Assembly (NCBI RefSeq): GCF_900111025.1
Contig: NZ_FOFN01000003.1
Span: forward strand, 496,001-560,000
DNA: 64,000 nt
Direction of reading: 5' to 3'
Source: Hyunsoonleella jejuensis
GTDB lineage: Bacteria > Bacteroidota > Bacteroidia > Flavobacteriales > Flavobacteriaceae
The notes below the pieces were generated by a model. That model was not told where the DNA came from. It ran no database searches and saw only the letters and a program-made list of their open reading frames with translations. Numbering within the stretch: the first letter of the stretch is position 1; each line of letters starts with the position of its first letter. This document shows positions 8,135-18,395 of this stretch, piece after piece. The position numbers and the translations under genes were made by a program.

Positions 8135-9649
8135 ATGAAACAAGCAAAAGTTGAGCACGAACTCACAAATATTTTAAAGCATATAATTGAAAGTGAGCCA
8201 ATTATTGAATCTAAGATTTCTGAAACTCACAACGACTATCACCCTAGTGCAAAAAATCTGTACCGTTATTTAATTCTAAGGAGTTTTGATTTGAGAGGAT
8301 ACCACGATACATTATCTGATTTGGGTATCTCCTCGATAAGAACTGGGGAAGGATATGTTTTTAGTAACCTTTACAACGTTGTGCGAAACCTTAGCCTTGT
8401 TCAGGGTAATGCGTTTAAAATGGATACCGATATTGAACTTATTGGCTACAAAAAGAGTAAGGCTTTATTAAAAAAACATGCCAATAGTTTGTTTAACGAT
8501 GTTAAAAAACCACATTTTACCGAAATAATGGTTACCATACCTGAAGAAGCTGCTGAAAATGAGCAAATTATTAGAGATATGGTCATCCAAGGTATGGAAG
8601 TGGCAAGAATTAATTTAAGCCATGGCGATATTGCAATGTGGCAAAAAATGATTCGGACAATCCATAAAGTGAGGCAGGAATTGAATGAGGATGTGAAAAT
8701 ATATATGGATTTGTCAGGGCCAAAGATAAGGACAGCTCAAATTAAGATTAAAGGAAAAAAAGGGAATTTTAAAAAGGGTATTCCCGTTAGAAAAGGGGAG
8801 CGCATTATACTCACGAAAAACGAGACAAACGGGAGAAAATCTATTTTTAATAAAAATAATCAGCAAATCGCACTAGCTGAAATTGGGGTATTATTGCCTC
8901 AAATCATCGACGATGTTTCCATTGGAGAAGTGGTGCTTTTTGATGATGGTATGATAACTTCAGAAGTAATTGCAAAAAGAGACGATGAGGTAGAAGTAGT
9001 GGTTACAAATTGTTACAAGCAAAAATTATCTTCGTTTAAAGGTATTAATCTTCCTGATACGGTACTTAACCTACCAGCCTTAACAGAAAGGGATATTGAG
9101 CTGCTGCCATTTATATGTGAAAATGCTGATATAGTTGGTTATTCTTTTGTGAGAACTGCAAAGGATGTAAAATGCCTTTATAGCGAACTAGATAAGTACA
9201 ATGCCAAAGATATAGGTGTGGTGTTTAAAATAGAAAACCGTGAGGCTTTTGAGAATTTACCAGAGATATTACTTGAAGGAATGAAACGCAATAAAATTGG
9301 GGTAATGATAGCTAGGGGTGATTTGGCAGTAGAAATTGGGTTTGATAGAATTTCAGAAGTTCAAAATCAAATTTTGTGGTTGTGTGAAGCAGCGCATGTA
9401 CCTGTAATATGGGCAACGCAGGTATTAGAAAACCTTGCGAAAACAGGTATTCCAACACGAGCAGAAATTAGTGATGCTGCACAGGCAACCCAAGCAGAAT
9501 GTGTTATGCTAAACAAAGGCCCACATATTAACGAGGCCATAAAAACTCTTAAGGAGGTCCTAACAAGAATGCAAGGTCATTTGTTTAAGAAAAAGAATGA
9601 GTTAAGGCCACTAAATGTAGCCAAAACATTTGTTAAGGAAAATGTATAA
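8135..9649 (+). CDS. Non-canonical pyruvate kinase with N-terminal extension and no C-domain
   Basis: The core resembles pyruvate kinase A and B domains: VTIPEEAAENEQIIRDMVIQG, ARINLSHGD, DLSGPKIRTA, GVVFKIENREAF (catalytic Lys region), IARGDLAVEIGF and IWATQVLENL. An extension of roughly 125 residues precedes it, containing HPSAKNLYRYLILRSFDLRG, a motif I recall from a separate bacterial branch of this family. The usual SGETAxGxYP segment is replaced by NKGPHINEAI, and the protein ends without the allosteric C-terminal domain. The ATG at 8135 (504 residues) is preferred because a -7 element and palindrome lie just before it; the ATG at 8036 would add 33 residues. Direct pyruvate kinase activity is likely but not certain. 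Confidence 0.82.
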   Translation: MKQAKVEHELTNILKHIIESEPIIESKISETHNDYHPSAKNLYRYLILRSFDLRGYHDTLSDLGISSIRTGEGYVFSNLYNVVRNLSLVQGNAFKMDTDIELIGYKKSKALLKKHANSLFNDVKKPHFTEIMVTIPEEAAENEQIIRDMVIQGMEVARINLSHGDIAMWQKMIRTIHKVRQELNEDVKIYMDLSGPKIRTAQIKIKGKKGNFKKGIPVRKGERIILTKNETNGRKSIFNKNNQQIALAEIGVLLPQIIDDVSIGEVVLFDDGMITSEVIAKRDDEVEVVVTNCYKQKLSSFKGINLPDTVLNLPALTERDIELLPFICENADIVGYSFVRTAKDVKCLYSELDKYNAKDIGVVFKIENREAFENLPEILLEGMKRNKIGVMIARGDLAVEIGFDRISEVQNQILWLCEAAHVPVIWATQVLENLAKTGIPTRAEISDAAQATQAECVMLNKGPHINEAIKTLKEVLTRMQGHLFKKKNELRPLNVAKTFVKENV

Positions 9650-9684
9650 TTGGGGTTTTTCCCACTATAGCAGAAACATCGCCG

Positions 9685-11154
9685 CTACTCCTCACTCGTA
9701 AATTGTTTCATTTCTAACGAAGGTTCTAAAACGCCTTCACTATCCCAAATAGTTTTTTCGTATTTAGCAAGTTTTATTACAGGCGCTTTTTCTGCTTGTC
9801 GTTCTGCCTGAAAATCTAAAAAGGTAAGGGGGTTATGTCCTGTAATTAAAAGTTCCTCTTTATTCGTGTTGTCGCCTTCAATCTTAAATTCAAAACTTAC
9901 CTTGTAACGGTTACTACTGTTTTCAATAAATTTAAGCGGTCTACTTACATAAAAATAACTTCCAGAAGTGCGCTTTACATATTTGGGATGATACGAGTTA
10001 CTGCTATCTTTTTCAAAAATAATGGTACCATTACTCACATTTTCAATGAATTTCACGCCTAGAAGTAAACGCAGGTTAACTTTCTGTCCGTGGCGTTTTT
10101 TATAATAACTGTAATCTGCCCGTGTAATGGCATAGGTGTCGTCGGCAACATAAAGTTTACCGGTATATTTAGCTTTTCCCTTGCGTGGTAAAAAGGAAAT
10201 TACATAAGTAAGTTCTCCATTATTATAGCCAACATCTTCAAAAGTATAATCGTAGAAATCAGAATTTAAAATTTTGCTCAAAAAAGAGTTTTCATAAAAT
10301 AGGGAGCGTCGTAATATCGATTTGGTTTCGTTATTTAAATGCGAAACACTATATTCATTCTTATTATTATCCTTAAAATCATCGTCATTTAAGGATAGAG
10401 AATCTTCAATTTTAAACAACCCTGTTTTTAGCTTATAGGTTTTTGTGGTATCTAAATACTGCAAAATAATATGTTGCATTTTCTCTTGAATATTGTCAAT
10501 AGAAAAATCGTTTTTAGCATCCAGAAGTTCGGTGGCTTTTTCAACTTCAAGTTTTATACTGTCCTTATTTAGGGTGTAAACCTTTCCCTTAAAATCTGTA
10601 AACTGTACCATGTTGCTATGTTTTACCTGGTTTACCAAGGCGGTTAAGCTGTTATTCACCCCTTCAAGTTGTTTCTTTTTTACATGCGACGCTTTATCAA
10701 TTTCAAACTCTAAACTTTTAAAATCCACATGGTCTGTAATGCGGTGGAAGATGTTGTATTGGTTTAAATCGTAATTATAATTGTTATCAAGGTTTGCCTT
10801 TACTCTAGCAATTATACTATCTACATTTGGCGCGCTGTTACTAACGTATACCTCATCAAGTTGGTTAATAGCTTGTTCTAGGGCAATCACTAAATTAAGG
10901 GATTTCATATCCTTTATGCTAAGGGTTTTATCTTTATATCCCATACAAGAAATGGTAATGGTTTTCACTTCACTTTTCGATGCAATCGTAAAATAACCTT
11001 CATCATTCGAAATAGTACCAGAATAGGCACCAGTTTTAATATTCGCGTACGGAATAGGTGCATTGGTAGTTTCATCTATAAGTTTTACAGTAATGCTTTG
11101 TGAAAGCACCGAAAAACTAACTAAAAACAATAAAAAGGTAATTTTTGATTTCAT
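9685..11154 (-). CDS. Exported protein with carboxypeptidase-like regulatory domain
   Basis: The chosen ATG at 11154 gives a clean signal peptide, MKSKITFLLFLVSFSVLSQ; an upstream ATG would add 13 non-conserved residues. Residues about 20-105 form a CarboxypepD_reg-like beta domain (VKLIDETTNAPIPYANIKT, ISNDEGYFTI, KTITISCMGYKDKTLSI). The rest is a beta-rich region of unknown function, often seen in Bacteroidota outer-membrane-associated proteins. No barrel or plug is evident, so it is not a TonB receptor. It is convergent with the pyruvate kinase gene. Likely envelope protein; role unknown. Confidence 0.78.
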   Translation of the reverse strand: MKSKITFLLFLVSFSVLSQSITVKLIDETTNAPIPYANIKTGAYSGTISNDEGYFTIASKSEVKTITISCMGYKDKTLSIKDMKSLNLVIALEQAINQLDEVYVSNSAPNVDSIIARVKANLDNNYNYDLNQYNIFHRITDHVDFKSLEFEIDKASHVKKKQLEGVNNSLTALVNQVKHSNMVQFTDFKGKVYTLNKDSIKLEVEKATELLDAKNDFSIDNIQEKMQHIILQYLDTTKTYKLKTGLFKIEDSLSLNDDDFKDNNKNEYSVSHLNNETKSILRRSLFYENSFLSKILNSDFYDYTFEDVGYNNGELTYVISFLPRKGKAKYTGKLYVADDTYAITRADYSYYKKRHGQKVNLRLLLGVKFIENVSNGTIIFEKDSSNSYHPKYVKRTSGSYFYVSRPLKFIENSSNRYKVSFEFKIEGDNTNKEELLITGHNPLTFLDFQAERQAEKAPVIKLAKYEKTIWDSEGVLEPSLEMKQFTSEE

Positions 11155-11295
11155 GAAATGATGATTGAAGATTTTGTACTTTAAACGAACCAAGGTAAAT
11201 AATGTTACAGTTTGTAATTATGTTGCAAGTACGATTTAACGTTTATTTATCTGTTTTTGCCAAAACAATCTTAAAATCTTTAGGCTAAAAATAAG

Positions 11296-11303
11296 TACAT
11301 TTG
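11296..11303 (+). promoter_or_regulatory. -7 promoter element of ychF
   Basis: TACATTTG is a perfect TAnnTTTG -7 element, 23 bp before the ychF ATG. No TTTG box was found at the matching -33 distance. Confidence 0.5.
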
Positions 11304-11326
11304 CACTCGCAAAAATCATTATAACT

Positions 11327-12421
11327 ATGAAAGCTGGAATTGTAGGGTTGCCAAATGTTGGAAAATCAACATTATTCAATTGTTTGTCTAATGCAAAAGC
11401 ACAAAGTGCGAACTTTCCGTTTTGTACTATTGAGCCCAATATTGGTGTGGTAAATGTACCAGATCCACGTTTAGAGAAATTAGAAAGTCTGGTAAATCCA
11501 GAACGCGTAATACCAGCAACTGTAGAGATTGTAGATATTGCAGGTTTGGTAAAAGGCGCAAGTAAAGGCGAAGGTCTAGGCAACCAGTTTTTAGGAAATA
11601 TTCGCGAAACTGATGCTATTTTACATGTGTTGCGATGTTTTGATAATGATAATATTGTGCATGTTGATGGGAGTGTAGACCCTATCCGGGATAAGGAAAC
11701 CATCGATATGGAGTTACAGTTAAAGGATTTAGAAACTGTAGAGAAAAAGCTGGACAAAGTAAAACGCGCAGCTAAAACAGGAAATAAAGAAGCCCAAAAA
11801 GAAGAAGCCGCTTTGCTTAAACTAAAAGAGGGTTTAGAATCTGGAACATCGGTTAGGGCAATTGAAGTTGGTGAAGACGATTATGACGAATTCGTAAAAC
11901 CATTACAGCTAATTACCGATAAACCTGTTATGTACGTTTGCAATGTAGATGAAGGTTCGGCAGTGTCAGGAAACACCTACGTGGAGAACGTTAAGGAAGC
12001 CGTTAAAGATGAAAATGCTGAGGTTTTAGTGTTGGCTGTTGGTACAGAAGCTGATATCAACGAGTTGGACGATTACGAAGAACGTCAAATGTTTTTACAA
12101 GATATTGGTTTAGACGAACCAGGTTCGGCGAAATTAATTCGAGGTGCCTACAAACTGTTAAATCAACAAACTTATTTTACGGCAGGCGTTAAGGAAGTTC
12201 GTGCGTGGACTGTGGATATTGGTGCCACTGCCCCACAAGCTGCAGGTGTTATACATACCGATTTTGAAAAGGGCTTTATACGTGCTGAAGTAATTGCGTA
12301 TGACGATTACGTATCCTACGGTAGCGAAGCCAAAGTAAAGGAAGCTGGTAAAATGAGAGTTGAGGGTAAAAACTACATTGTGAAAGATGGTGATGTAATG
12401 CACTTCTTGTTTAATGTTTAA
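11327..12421 (+). CDS. ychF: Redox-responsive ribosome-associated ATPase YchF
   Basis: A 364-residue OBG-family P-loop protein. The P-loop GLPNVGKSTLF begins near residue 7, the switch region has DIAGLVKGASKGEGLGNQFL, and the G4 position reads CNVDE rather than NKxD, the feature that shifts YchF towards ATP. A coiled-coil insert lies in the middle and a TGS domain at the C-terminus (AWTVDIGATAPQAAGVIHTDFEKGFIRAEV). The family binds ribosomes and modulates stress responses. Start and length match the family. Confidence 0.97.
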   Translation: MKAGIVGLPNVGKSTLFNCLSNAKAQSANFPFCTIEPNIGVVNVPDPRLEKLESLVNPERVIPATVEIVDIAGLVKGASKGEGLGNQFLGNIRETDAILHVLRCFDNDNIVHVDGSVDPIRDKETIDMELQLKDLETVEKKLDKVKRAAKTGNKEAQKEEAALLKLKEGLESGTSVRAIEVGEDDYDEFVKPLQLITDKPVMYVCNVDEGSAVSGNTYVENVKEAVKDENAEVLVLAVGTEADINELDDYEERQMFLQDIGLDEPGSAKLIRGAYKLLNQQTYFTAGVKEVRAWTVDIGATAPQAAGVIHTDFEKGFIRAEVIAYDDYVSYGSEAKVKEAGKMRVEGKNYIVKDGDVMHFLFNV

Positions 12422-12453
12422 ATAACAGTCTTTTTGTTTTTTTCTTCTAAAAA

Positions 12454-12528
12454 CTTAGGTAGCTAAGGTTCTCAACAACTTTGTGTTTTCTTTGTTAATT
12501 ACTTTGTGTGCCTGTGGTTTCATATTTT
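12454..12528. repeat. Degenerate CTTTGTG repeats before parE
   Basis: The spacer holds CTTAG-GTAG-CTAAG and then three spaced CTTTGT units (about 12479, 12490 and 12502), a low-complexity pattern I have seen in flavobacterial intergenic regions. No product is proposed. Confidence 0.4.
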
Positions 12529-12576
12529 GGTATGATGTGCTATATTAGCGTGCTATCACGAAATTCACCCTTATTT

Positions 12577-14427
12577 ATGGCAGAACAAACCAAATACACT
12601 GAAGATAATATACGTTCATTAGATTGGAAGGAGCATATTCGTATGCGCCCAGGAATGTATATTGGCAAACTTGGTGATGGCTCTTCACCTGATGATGGTA
12701 TTTATATTCTATTAAAAGAGGTTTTAGATAACTCCATTGATGAGTTTGTAATGGGGGCTGGTAAAACTATTGAAATTTCCATTCAAGGTACAAAAGTGAT
12801 AGTTCGAGATTACGGACGTGGTATTCCTCTCGGAAAAGTTGTAGATGTAGTCTCTAAAATGAATACGGGTGGAAAGTACGATTCTAAAGCATTTAAAAAA
12901 TCTGTCGGACTCAATGGAGTAGGTACAAAGGCAGTCAATGCACTTTCAAACTATTTTAGAGTAGAGTCCAATAGAGACGGTAAATCTGCTGCAGCTGAAT
13001 TTGAGCAAGGGAACTTAATTAATCAAGAATTACTGGATGATACTACAAGGAGAAAAGGTACCAAAGTATCATTTGTGCCAGATGAAACTATATTTAAAAA
13101 CTACAAATACCGAAGTGAATATGTAGTGAAGATGCTTAAGAACTATGTGTATCTTAATCCTGGATTAACCATAGTTTTTAACGGTGAAAAATATTTTAGC
13201 GAAAATGGATTAAAGGATTTGCTAGCTGAAAAGATTGCCGAATCAGATTTGTTATATCCAATAATTCACTTACGCGGTGATGATATAGAAATAGCACTAA
13301 CACATAGCAAGACACAGTATAGTGAAGAGTATAACAGTTTTGTAAACGGACAAAATACTACACAAGGCGGAACACATTTAAATGCATTTAGAGAAGCCCT
13401 TGTTAAAACTATTCGAGAATTTTATGGTAAAAACTATGATGCTTCTGATGTTCGTAAATCTGTAGTAAGTGCTATTGCGATAAAAGTGATGGAGCCTGTT
13501 TTTGAAAGTCAAACAAAAACAAAGCTAGGGTCTACAGATATGGGTGGAGATTATCCAACCGTGAGAACCTATATTAACGATTTTGTAAAAACAAACCTTG
13601 ACAATTATCTGCATAAAAATCCTGATGCAGCAGAGAAAATTCAACGTAAAATACTTCAGGCTGAACGGGAACGTAAAGAGCTGTCTGGAATTAGAAAATT
13701 AGCTAGAGATCGTGCGAAAAAGGCAAGTCTTCATAATAAGAAATTAAGAGATTGTCGCGTGCATTTTGGAGATACTAAAAACGAACGAAATTTAGAAACT
13801 ACCTTGTTTATAACAGAGGGAGATTCAGCTTCTGGAAGTATCACAAAATCACGTGACGTAAATACGCAAGCGGTATTTAGCCTTAAAGGGAAACCTTTAA
13901 ATTCTTACGGCTTGAGTAAAAAAATAGTTTACGAAAATGAAGAATTCAATTTATTGCAAGCCGCTTTAAATATCGAGGAATCTTTGGAGGATTTACGTTA
14001 TAACAATGTGGTAATAGCAACCGATGCTGATGTTGATGGAATGCATATTAGACTGCTGCTAATTACATTTTTTCTACAATTTTTTCCTGAAATAATTAAA
14101 GAAGGGCATTTGTATATTTTGCAAACACCATTGTTTAGGGTTCGAAATAAAAAGGAAACCATTTATTGTTATTCAGAGCAAGAACGAATTGATGCCATCG
14201 AAAAATTAAAACCAAAACCAGAAATAACACGATTTAAAGGACTTGGTGAGATTTCCCCAGATGAGTTTAAACATTTTATTGGAGATGATATTCGATTAGA
14301 TCCTGTGATGCTGGACGATAATATGTCTATTGAAGAATTATTATCCTTTTATATGGGTAAGAACACTCCAACCCGACAAGAATTTATTATTGATAATTTA
14401 AAGGTTGAATTGGATGTCATCGAATAA
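12577..14427 (+). CDS. parE: DNA topoisomerase IV subunit B
   Basis: The ATG at 12577 gives 616 residues beginning [20 protein letters not shown]; the upstream ATG at 12508 adds 23 residues that do not look conserved. It is the ATPase subunit of the type IIA topoisomerase that decatenates chromosomes. Visible are the GHKL ATP site ([33 protein letters not shown]), the transducer, and the Toprim domain (TEGDSASGS and [13 protein letters not shown]), which binds catalytic Mg2+. parC follows after a 244-bp gap holding one small reading frame. Confidence 0.96.
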   Translation: MAEQTKYTEDNIRSLDWKEHIRMRPGMYIGKLGDGSSPDDGIYILLKEVLDNSIDEFVMGAGKTIEISIQGTKVIVRDYGRGIPLGKVVDVVSKMNTGGKYDSKAFKKSVGLNGVGTKAVNALSNYFRVESNRDGKSAAAEFEQGNLINQELLDDTTRRKGTKVSFVPDETIFKNYKYRSEYVVKMLKNYVYLNPGLTIVFNGEKYFSENGLKDLLAEKIAESDLLYPIIHLRGDDIEIALTHSKTQYSEEYNSFVNGQNTTQGGTHLNAFREALVKTIREFYGKNYDASDVRKSVVSAIAIKVMEPVFESQTKTKLGSTDMGGDYPTVRTYINDFVKTNLDNYLHKNPDAAEKIQRKILQAERERKELSGIRKLARDRAKKASLHNKKLRDCRVHFGDTKNERNLETTLFITEGDSASGSITKSRDVNTQAVFSLKGKPLNSYGLSKKIVYENEEFNLLQAALNIEESLEDLRYNNVVIATDADVDGMHIRLLLITFFLQFFPEIIKEGHLYILQTPLFRVRNKKETIYCYSEQERIDAIEKLKPKPEITRFKGLGEISPDEFKHFIGDDIRLDPVMLDDNMSIEELLSFYMGKNTPTRQEFIIDNLKVELDVIE

Positions 14428-14524
14428 TACTAATTTAAACCCGTTTGTATTTGTTTGAACCACGTAAGATTTTTAATTTTAATGGTGAATTTGAAATTGT
14501 AAAAACAACCAATAAACTATAAAG

Positions 14525-14662
14525 ATGTTATATAATAAAAATAAGGAAGACAAAAAGAAAAAACGATCCTACAGCTATTTACATATTCATACAAGCAAAG
14601 AGCAAGTGCATAGATTGCAAAAGAAAGGTAGAGTGATGCTTAATGGAAAGCCTAAAAATTAA
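14525..14662 (+). CDS. Possible 45-residue basic protein between parE and parC
   Basis: An ATG at 14525 opens a 45-codon frame ending TAA at 14660-14662, 9 bp before the parC ATG. The product is strongly basic (MLYNKNKEDKKKKRSYSYLH at the start, then HTSKEQVHRLQKKGRVML). Its position within the parE-parC unit and the close spacing to parC favour a real gene or translational leader, but I recognise no family. It has no membrane segment. It could be chance. Confidence 0.45.
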   Translation: MLYNKNKEDKKKKRSYSYLHIHTSKEQVHRLQKKGRVMLNGKPKN

Positions 14663-14671
14663 AGCTAATTA

Positions 14672-17329
14672 ATGACTGAGGAAAACGACGATTTAACCAA
14701 CGCCCATAACGACGAGCCCCAAGAAACCATTACCCGAGTTACGGGTATGTACAAAGATTGGTTTTTAGACTATGCTTCTTACGTAATTCTAGAACGTGCT
14801 GTACCAGCTATTGAGGATGGTTTTAAGCCCGTGCAGCGTCGTATCATGCACTCTATGAAAGATTTGGATGATGGGCGCTACAATAAAGTAGCAAATATAG
14901 TTGGACATACCATGCAGTACCACCCTCATGGTGACGCAAGTATTGCCGATGCTATGGTGCAAATCGGTCAAAAAGATTTGTTAATCGATACTCAAGGAAA
15001 CTGGGGAAATATTTTAACAGGAGATAGTGCAGCTGCTTCTCGATATATAGAGGCGCGATTATCTAAGTTTGCCTTGGATGTTGTTTACAATCCTAAAATT
15101 ACAGAATGGCAAGCTAGTTATGATGGACGAAGAAAAGAGCCAGTAAATTTGCCAGTAATGTTTCCATTACTCTTAGCTCAAGGCGGAGAAGGTATCGCCG
15201 TAGGACTGTCTACCAAAATACTACCACATAATTTTATTGAACTCATTGATGCTTCCATAAAGCATTTACAAGGCAAACGCTTCACCATTTTACCCGATTT
15301 TCCAACTGGAGGAATCGCTGATTTTTCAAATTATAACGACGGTAATCGAGGAGGAAAAGTACGTATTCGCGCAAAAATATCACAGTTAGACAAAAATACA
15401 CTCGTCATTACCGAGTTGCCTTTTGGCACAACCACATCCTCTTTAATAGATTCTATTTTAAAAGCGAATGATAAGGGGAAAATTAAAGTTAAAAAAATAG
15501 AGGATAATACTGCTGCTGAGGTTGAAATTTTGGTGCATCTACCTTCAGGATTGTCTCCTGATAAAACTATTGATGCTTTGTTTGCTTTTACAAGTTGCGA
15601 ATCGTCCATTTCTCCTTTAGGATGTGTCATTGAAGACAATAGGCCTTTATTTATTGGAGTGTCTGAAATGTTGCGTCGCTCAACTGATAATACCGTTCAG
15701 CTGTTAAAGCAAGAACTCGAAATTAAACTCAACGAACTTGAAGAGCAGTGGCATTTTGCATCCTTAGAGCGTATTTTCATTGAAAACAGAATTTATCGAG
15801 ATATTGAAGAAGAAGAAACCTGGGAAGGTGTAATTTCTGCCATAGATAAAGGGCTGCAACCACATATTAAACATTTAAAGCGCGCAATAACCGAAGATGA
15901 TATTGTACGTTTAACAGAAATAAGAATTAAGCGCATCTCTAAATTTGATATAGATAAGGCGCAACAAAAAATTGATGCTCTAGAAGCGCAAATAGCTGAA
16001 GTAAAACACCATTTAGCGCATTTAATTGATTATGCGATAGCTTTCTTTGCACGACTTAAAAAAGAATACGGAGAAGGGCGCGAGCGTAAAACAGAAATTA
16101 GAACCTTTGATGATGTAGATGCTACTAAGGTTGTTATTCGAAACACAAAACTTTATGTAAATCGCGAAGAAGGCTTTGTGGGAACATCATTGCGAAGAGA
16201 CGAGTATGTTTGCGATTGTAGTGATATAGATGATATTATTGTGTTTACCAAAGAAGGTAAAATGATGGTTACTAAAGTAGATTCCAAAACTTTTATTGGT
16301 AAAGATATTATCCATGTCGCTGTATTTAAAAAGAAGGATAAGCGCACCATTTATAATATGATTTATCGTGATGGAAAAAAAGGACCATCATACATTAAAC
16401 GATTTGCTGTTACCAGTATTACAAGAGACAGGGAGTACGATTTAACCAATGGTAATAAAGGATCTGTTGTCTTGTATTTTTCTGCTAATCCTAATGGTGA
16501 AGCCGAAATAGTTACCATTAATTTGAGACAAGCAGGCAGTATTAAAAAGCTAAAATGGGATATTGATTTTGCTGATATATTGATTAAGGGGCGCGCCTCA
16601 AAAGGAAATTTGGTAACAAAATTTCCCGTAAAGCGTGTAGAACTTAAAGAAAAAGGTGTTTCTACTCTAAAACCACGAAAAATATGGTTTGATGATACAG
16701 TGCAACGTTTGAATGTTGATGGTAGAGGCGAATTAATTGGTGAGTTCAGGGGAGAGGATAAATTACTAATAATTAATCAATCAGGAATACTTAAAACAGT
16801 CACTCCCGAGGTAACCATGCATTTTGATAATGACATGATTGTATTAGAAAAGTGGGTGCCTAAAAAACCTATTTCCGCCATTTATTACAATGGTGAAAAA
16901 GACCTCTACTATGTAAAGCGCTTTTTAATAGAAAACGAAGGCAAGGAGGAATCCTTTATTTCAGAACACCTTAATTCTCAGTTGGAAATAGTGACTACCG
17001 ATTGGAGACCTATGGCAGAAGTGGTTTTTGCAAAGGAGCGAGGGAAAGACAGACGTGATAATCTTGAAATAAACCTCGAGGAATTCATTGACATCAAAGG
17101 TATAAATGCTCAAGGAAACCAACTTACTAAATACAAGGTGAATCAAATTAATCTGTTAGATGCCTTGCCTTACGAAGCGCCCGAAGAAGTGCATGCGGAC
17201 GATTTAGAGGTTATTGACGAAAAAGAGGTGTCTTCTGAAGAGCCCAATACTGAAAACAGTTCAGGGTCAAACGATGCTTCCAAAAAGAATTTAGGTAAGG
17301 ATGATGAAGGACAGATCACGTTGTTTTAG
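14672..17329 (+). CDS. parC: DNA topoisomerase IV subunit A
   Basis: An 885-residue GyrA/ParC-type subunit that cuts and rejoins DNA. The N-terminal winged-helix region contains KPVQRRIMHSM and HPHGDASI, and the catalytic tyrosine lies in SAAASRYIEARLS near residue 131. A coiled-coil tower (about 430-480) leads to a C-terminal beta-pinwheel with degenerate blades, then an acidic Ser-rich tail ending DDEGQITLF. Pairing with parE supports topoisomerase IV over gyrase. Length is typical of flavobacterial ParC. Confidence 0.95.
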   Translation: MTEENDDLTNAHNDEPQETITRVTGMYKDWFLDYASYVILERAVPAIEDGFKPVQRRIMHSMKDLDDGRYNKVANIVGHTMQYHPHGDASIADAMVQIGQKDLLIDTQGNWGNILTGDSAAASRYIEARLSKFALDVVYNPKITEWQASYDGRRKEPVNLPVMFPLLLAQGGEGIAVGLSTKILPHNFIELIDASIKHLQGKRFTILPDFPTGGIADFSNYNDGNRGGKVRIRAKISQLDKNTLVITELPFGTTTSSLIDSILKANDKGKIKVKKIEDNTAAEVEILVHLPSGLSPDKTIDALFAFTSCESSISPLGCVIEDNRPLFIGVSEMLRRSTDNTVQLLKQELEIKLNELEEQWHFASLERIFIENRIYRDIEEEETWEGVISAIDKGLQPHIKHLKRAITEDDIVRLTEIRIKRISKFDIDKAQQKIDALEAQIAEVKHHLAHLIDYAIAFFARLKKEYGEGRERKTEIRTFDDVDATKVVIRNTKLYVNREEGFVGTSLRRDEYVCDCSDIDDIIVFTKEGKMMVTKVDSKTFIGKDIIHVAVFKKKDKRTIYNMIYRDGKKGPSYIKRFAVTSITRDREYDLTNGNKGSVVLYFSANPNGEAEIVTINLRQAGSIKKLKWDIDFADILIKGRASKGNLVTKFPVKRVELKEKGVSTLKPRKIWFDDTVQRLNVDGRGELIGEFRGEDKLLIINQSGILKTVTPEVTMHFDNDMIVLEKWVPKKPISAIYYNGEKDLYYVKRFLIENEGKEESFISEHLNSQLEIVTTDWRPMAEVVFAKERGKDRRDNLEINLEEFIDIKGINAQGNQLTKYKVNQINLLDALPYEAPEEVHADDLEVIDEKEVSSEEPNTENSSGSNDASKKNLGKDDEGQITLF

Positions 17330-17360
17330 CTATTATAATATTTAAAATTATCAATGTTTA

Positions 17361-18383
17361 ATGTTTTTAAATAAAATAATTTTATATGATAAATTTTGGT
17401 TAATTATTTCATATGCTTTTTCAGCACTTTTACTTGTAGGCTGTTTTATCTCTTATTATAAGTCAAACATATTTTCTTTTTTCTTTTCAGTAACAATTCC
17501 AATTTTATTTATTATAAATATTTTTATAGTGTTTTATTGGTTGCTGAAACGTAAAAAACATATTTATATCAGCTTATTATCTGTATGCATTCATTTTGTG
17601 TTTTTTACCACTCCTTTGCAATTAAATGGTAAAAGTGAAATTTTAGATGATGAAGATGTATTTAGTTTTATGACTTTTAATGCTAGAGATTTTGGTGTCT
17701 TAAATAACATAAGAAATATTGAAAGAACTAAAAAAATCATAGATTTTATTGAAAATAAAAATCCTGATATAACTTGTTTTCAAGAATTTTCAAAATTTGA
17801 GTTTCAAAGTTTTTCATATTACCCTCATACATTTGTTGGCTATAGACCTAATTTTGAAAAAACGCTACAAGTGATTTATTCTAAATATCCAATTATAAAT
17901 AAAGGATTTGTAGATTTTCCTGATACCAGAAATCAAACTATTTATGCTGACATTAATATTAATGGTTCTATTGTAAGAGTATATAATATTCATTTGCAAT
18001 CTTACAGATTAAGATTTGTTAAATCAATTTTAACATTTGATGGGGCTGAGATTATTATAAACAAGATTGCGGAAGCTCAAAAAAAGCAAGAGGTTCAAGT
18101 TGAAATTATCCTAAAACACGCAAGTGATTTCAAAGGTAAAATAATTTTTTGTGGTGATTTTAACAGTACAAATTATACTGAAAATTATAAAAAATTAAGC
18201 CAAAATAAAAAAGACACGTTTGTGAGTGCAGGATTTGGTTTTGGTATAACTTATTATTTATTAAAGTATCCCTTAAGACTAGATTATATATTAATAGATA
18301 AGGAAATAGACGTCTTATCTCACGAAAATTTTAATGTAAGTATTTCAGACCATGAACCTGTGTTAGCTAAATTAAAATTCTAG
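17361..18383 (+). CDS. Membrane-anchored endonuclease/exonuclease/phosphatase-fold protein
   Basis: A 340-residue protein with about three transmembrane helices in residues 10-95 and an EEP-fold catalytic domain after residue 110. Motifs in order are MTFNARDFG, FQEFSKF (metal Glu), YNIHLQS (His), FCGDFNST (Asp/Asn), RLDYILID and SDHEPVLA (catalytic SDH). Such domains hydrolyse phosphodiesters in nucleic acids, phospholipids or phosphoinositides. Membrane anchoring favours a lipid or extracytoplasmic substrate, but this is inference. It starts 31 bp after parC and may be co-transcribed. Confidence 0.85.
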   Translation: MFLNKIILYDKFWLIISYAFSALLLVGCFISYYKSNIFSFFFSVTIPILFIINIFIVFYWLLKRKKHIYISLLSVCIHFVFFTTPLQLNGKSEILDDEDVFSFMTFNARDFGVLNNIRNIERTKKIIDFIENKNPDITCFQEFSKFEFQSFSYYPHTFVGYRPNFEKTLQVIYSKYPIINKGFVDFPDTRNQTIYADININGSIVRVYNIHLQSYRLRFVKSILTFDGAEIIINKIAEAQKKQEVQVEIILKHASDFKGKIIFCGDFNSTNYTENYKKLSQNKKDTFVSAGFGFGITYYLLKYPLRLDYILIDKEIDVLSHENFNVSISDHEPVLAKLKF

Positions 18384-18395
18384 TTTATAATTTTT

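Noticed and set aside
9650-9684. GGGG-TTTTT-CCC motif between pyruvate kinase and the converging gene as a terminator
   Set aside because: The stem is only three or four base pairs and has no following T run, too weak to support.
11236-11757. Minus-strand reading frame of 173 codons opposite ychF
   Set aside because: It lies antisense to the strongly conserved P-loop part of ychF and its translation is Ser/Thr-rich low-complexity text typical of an antisense shadow.
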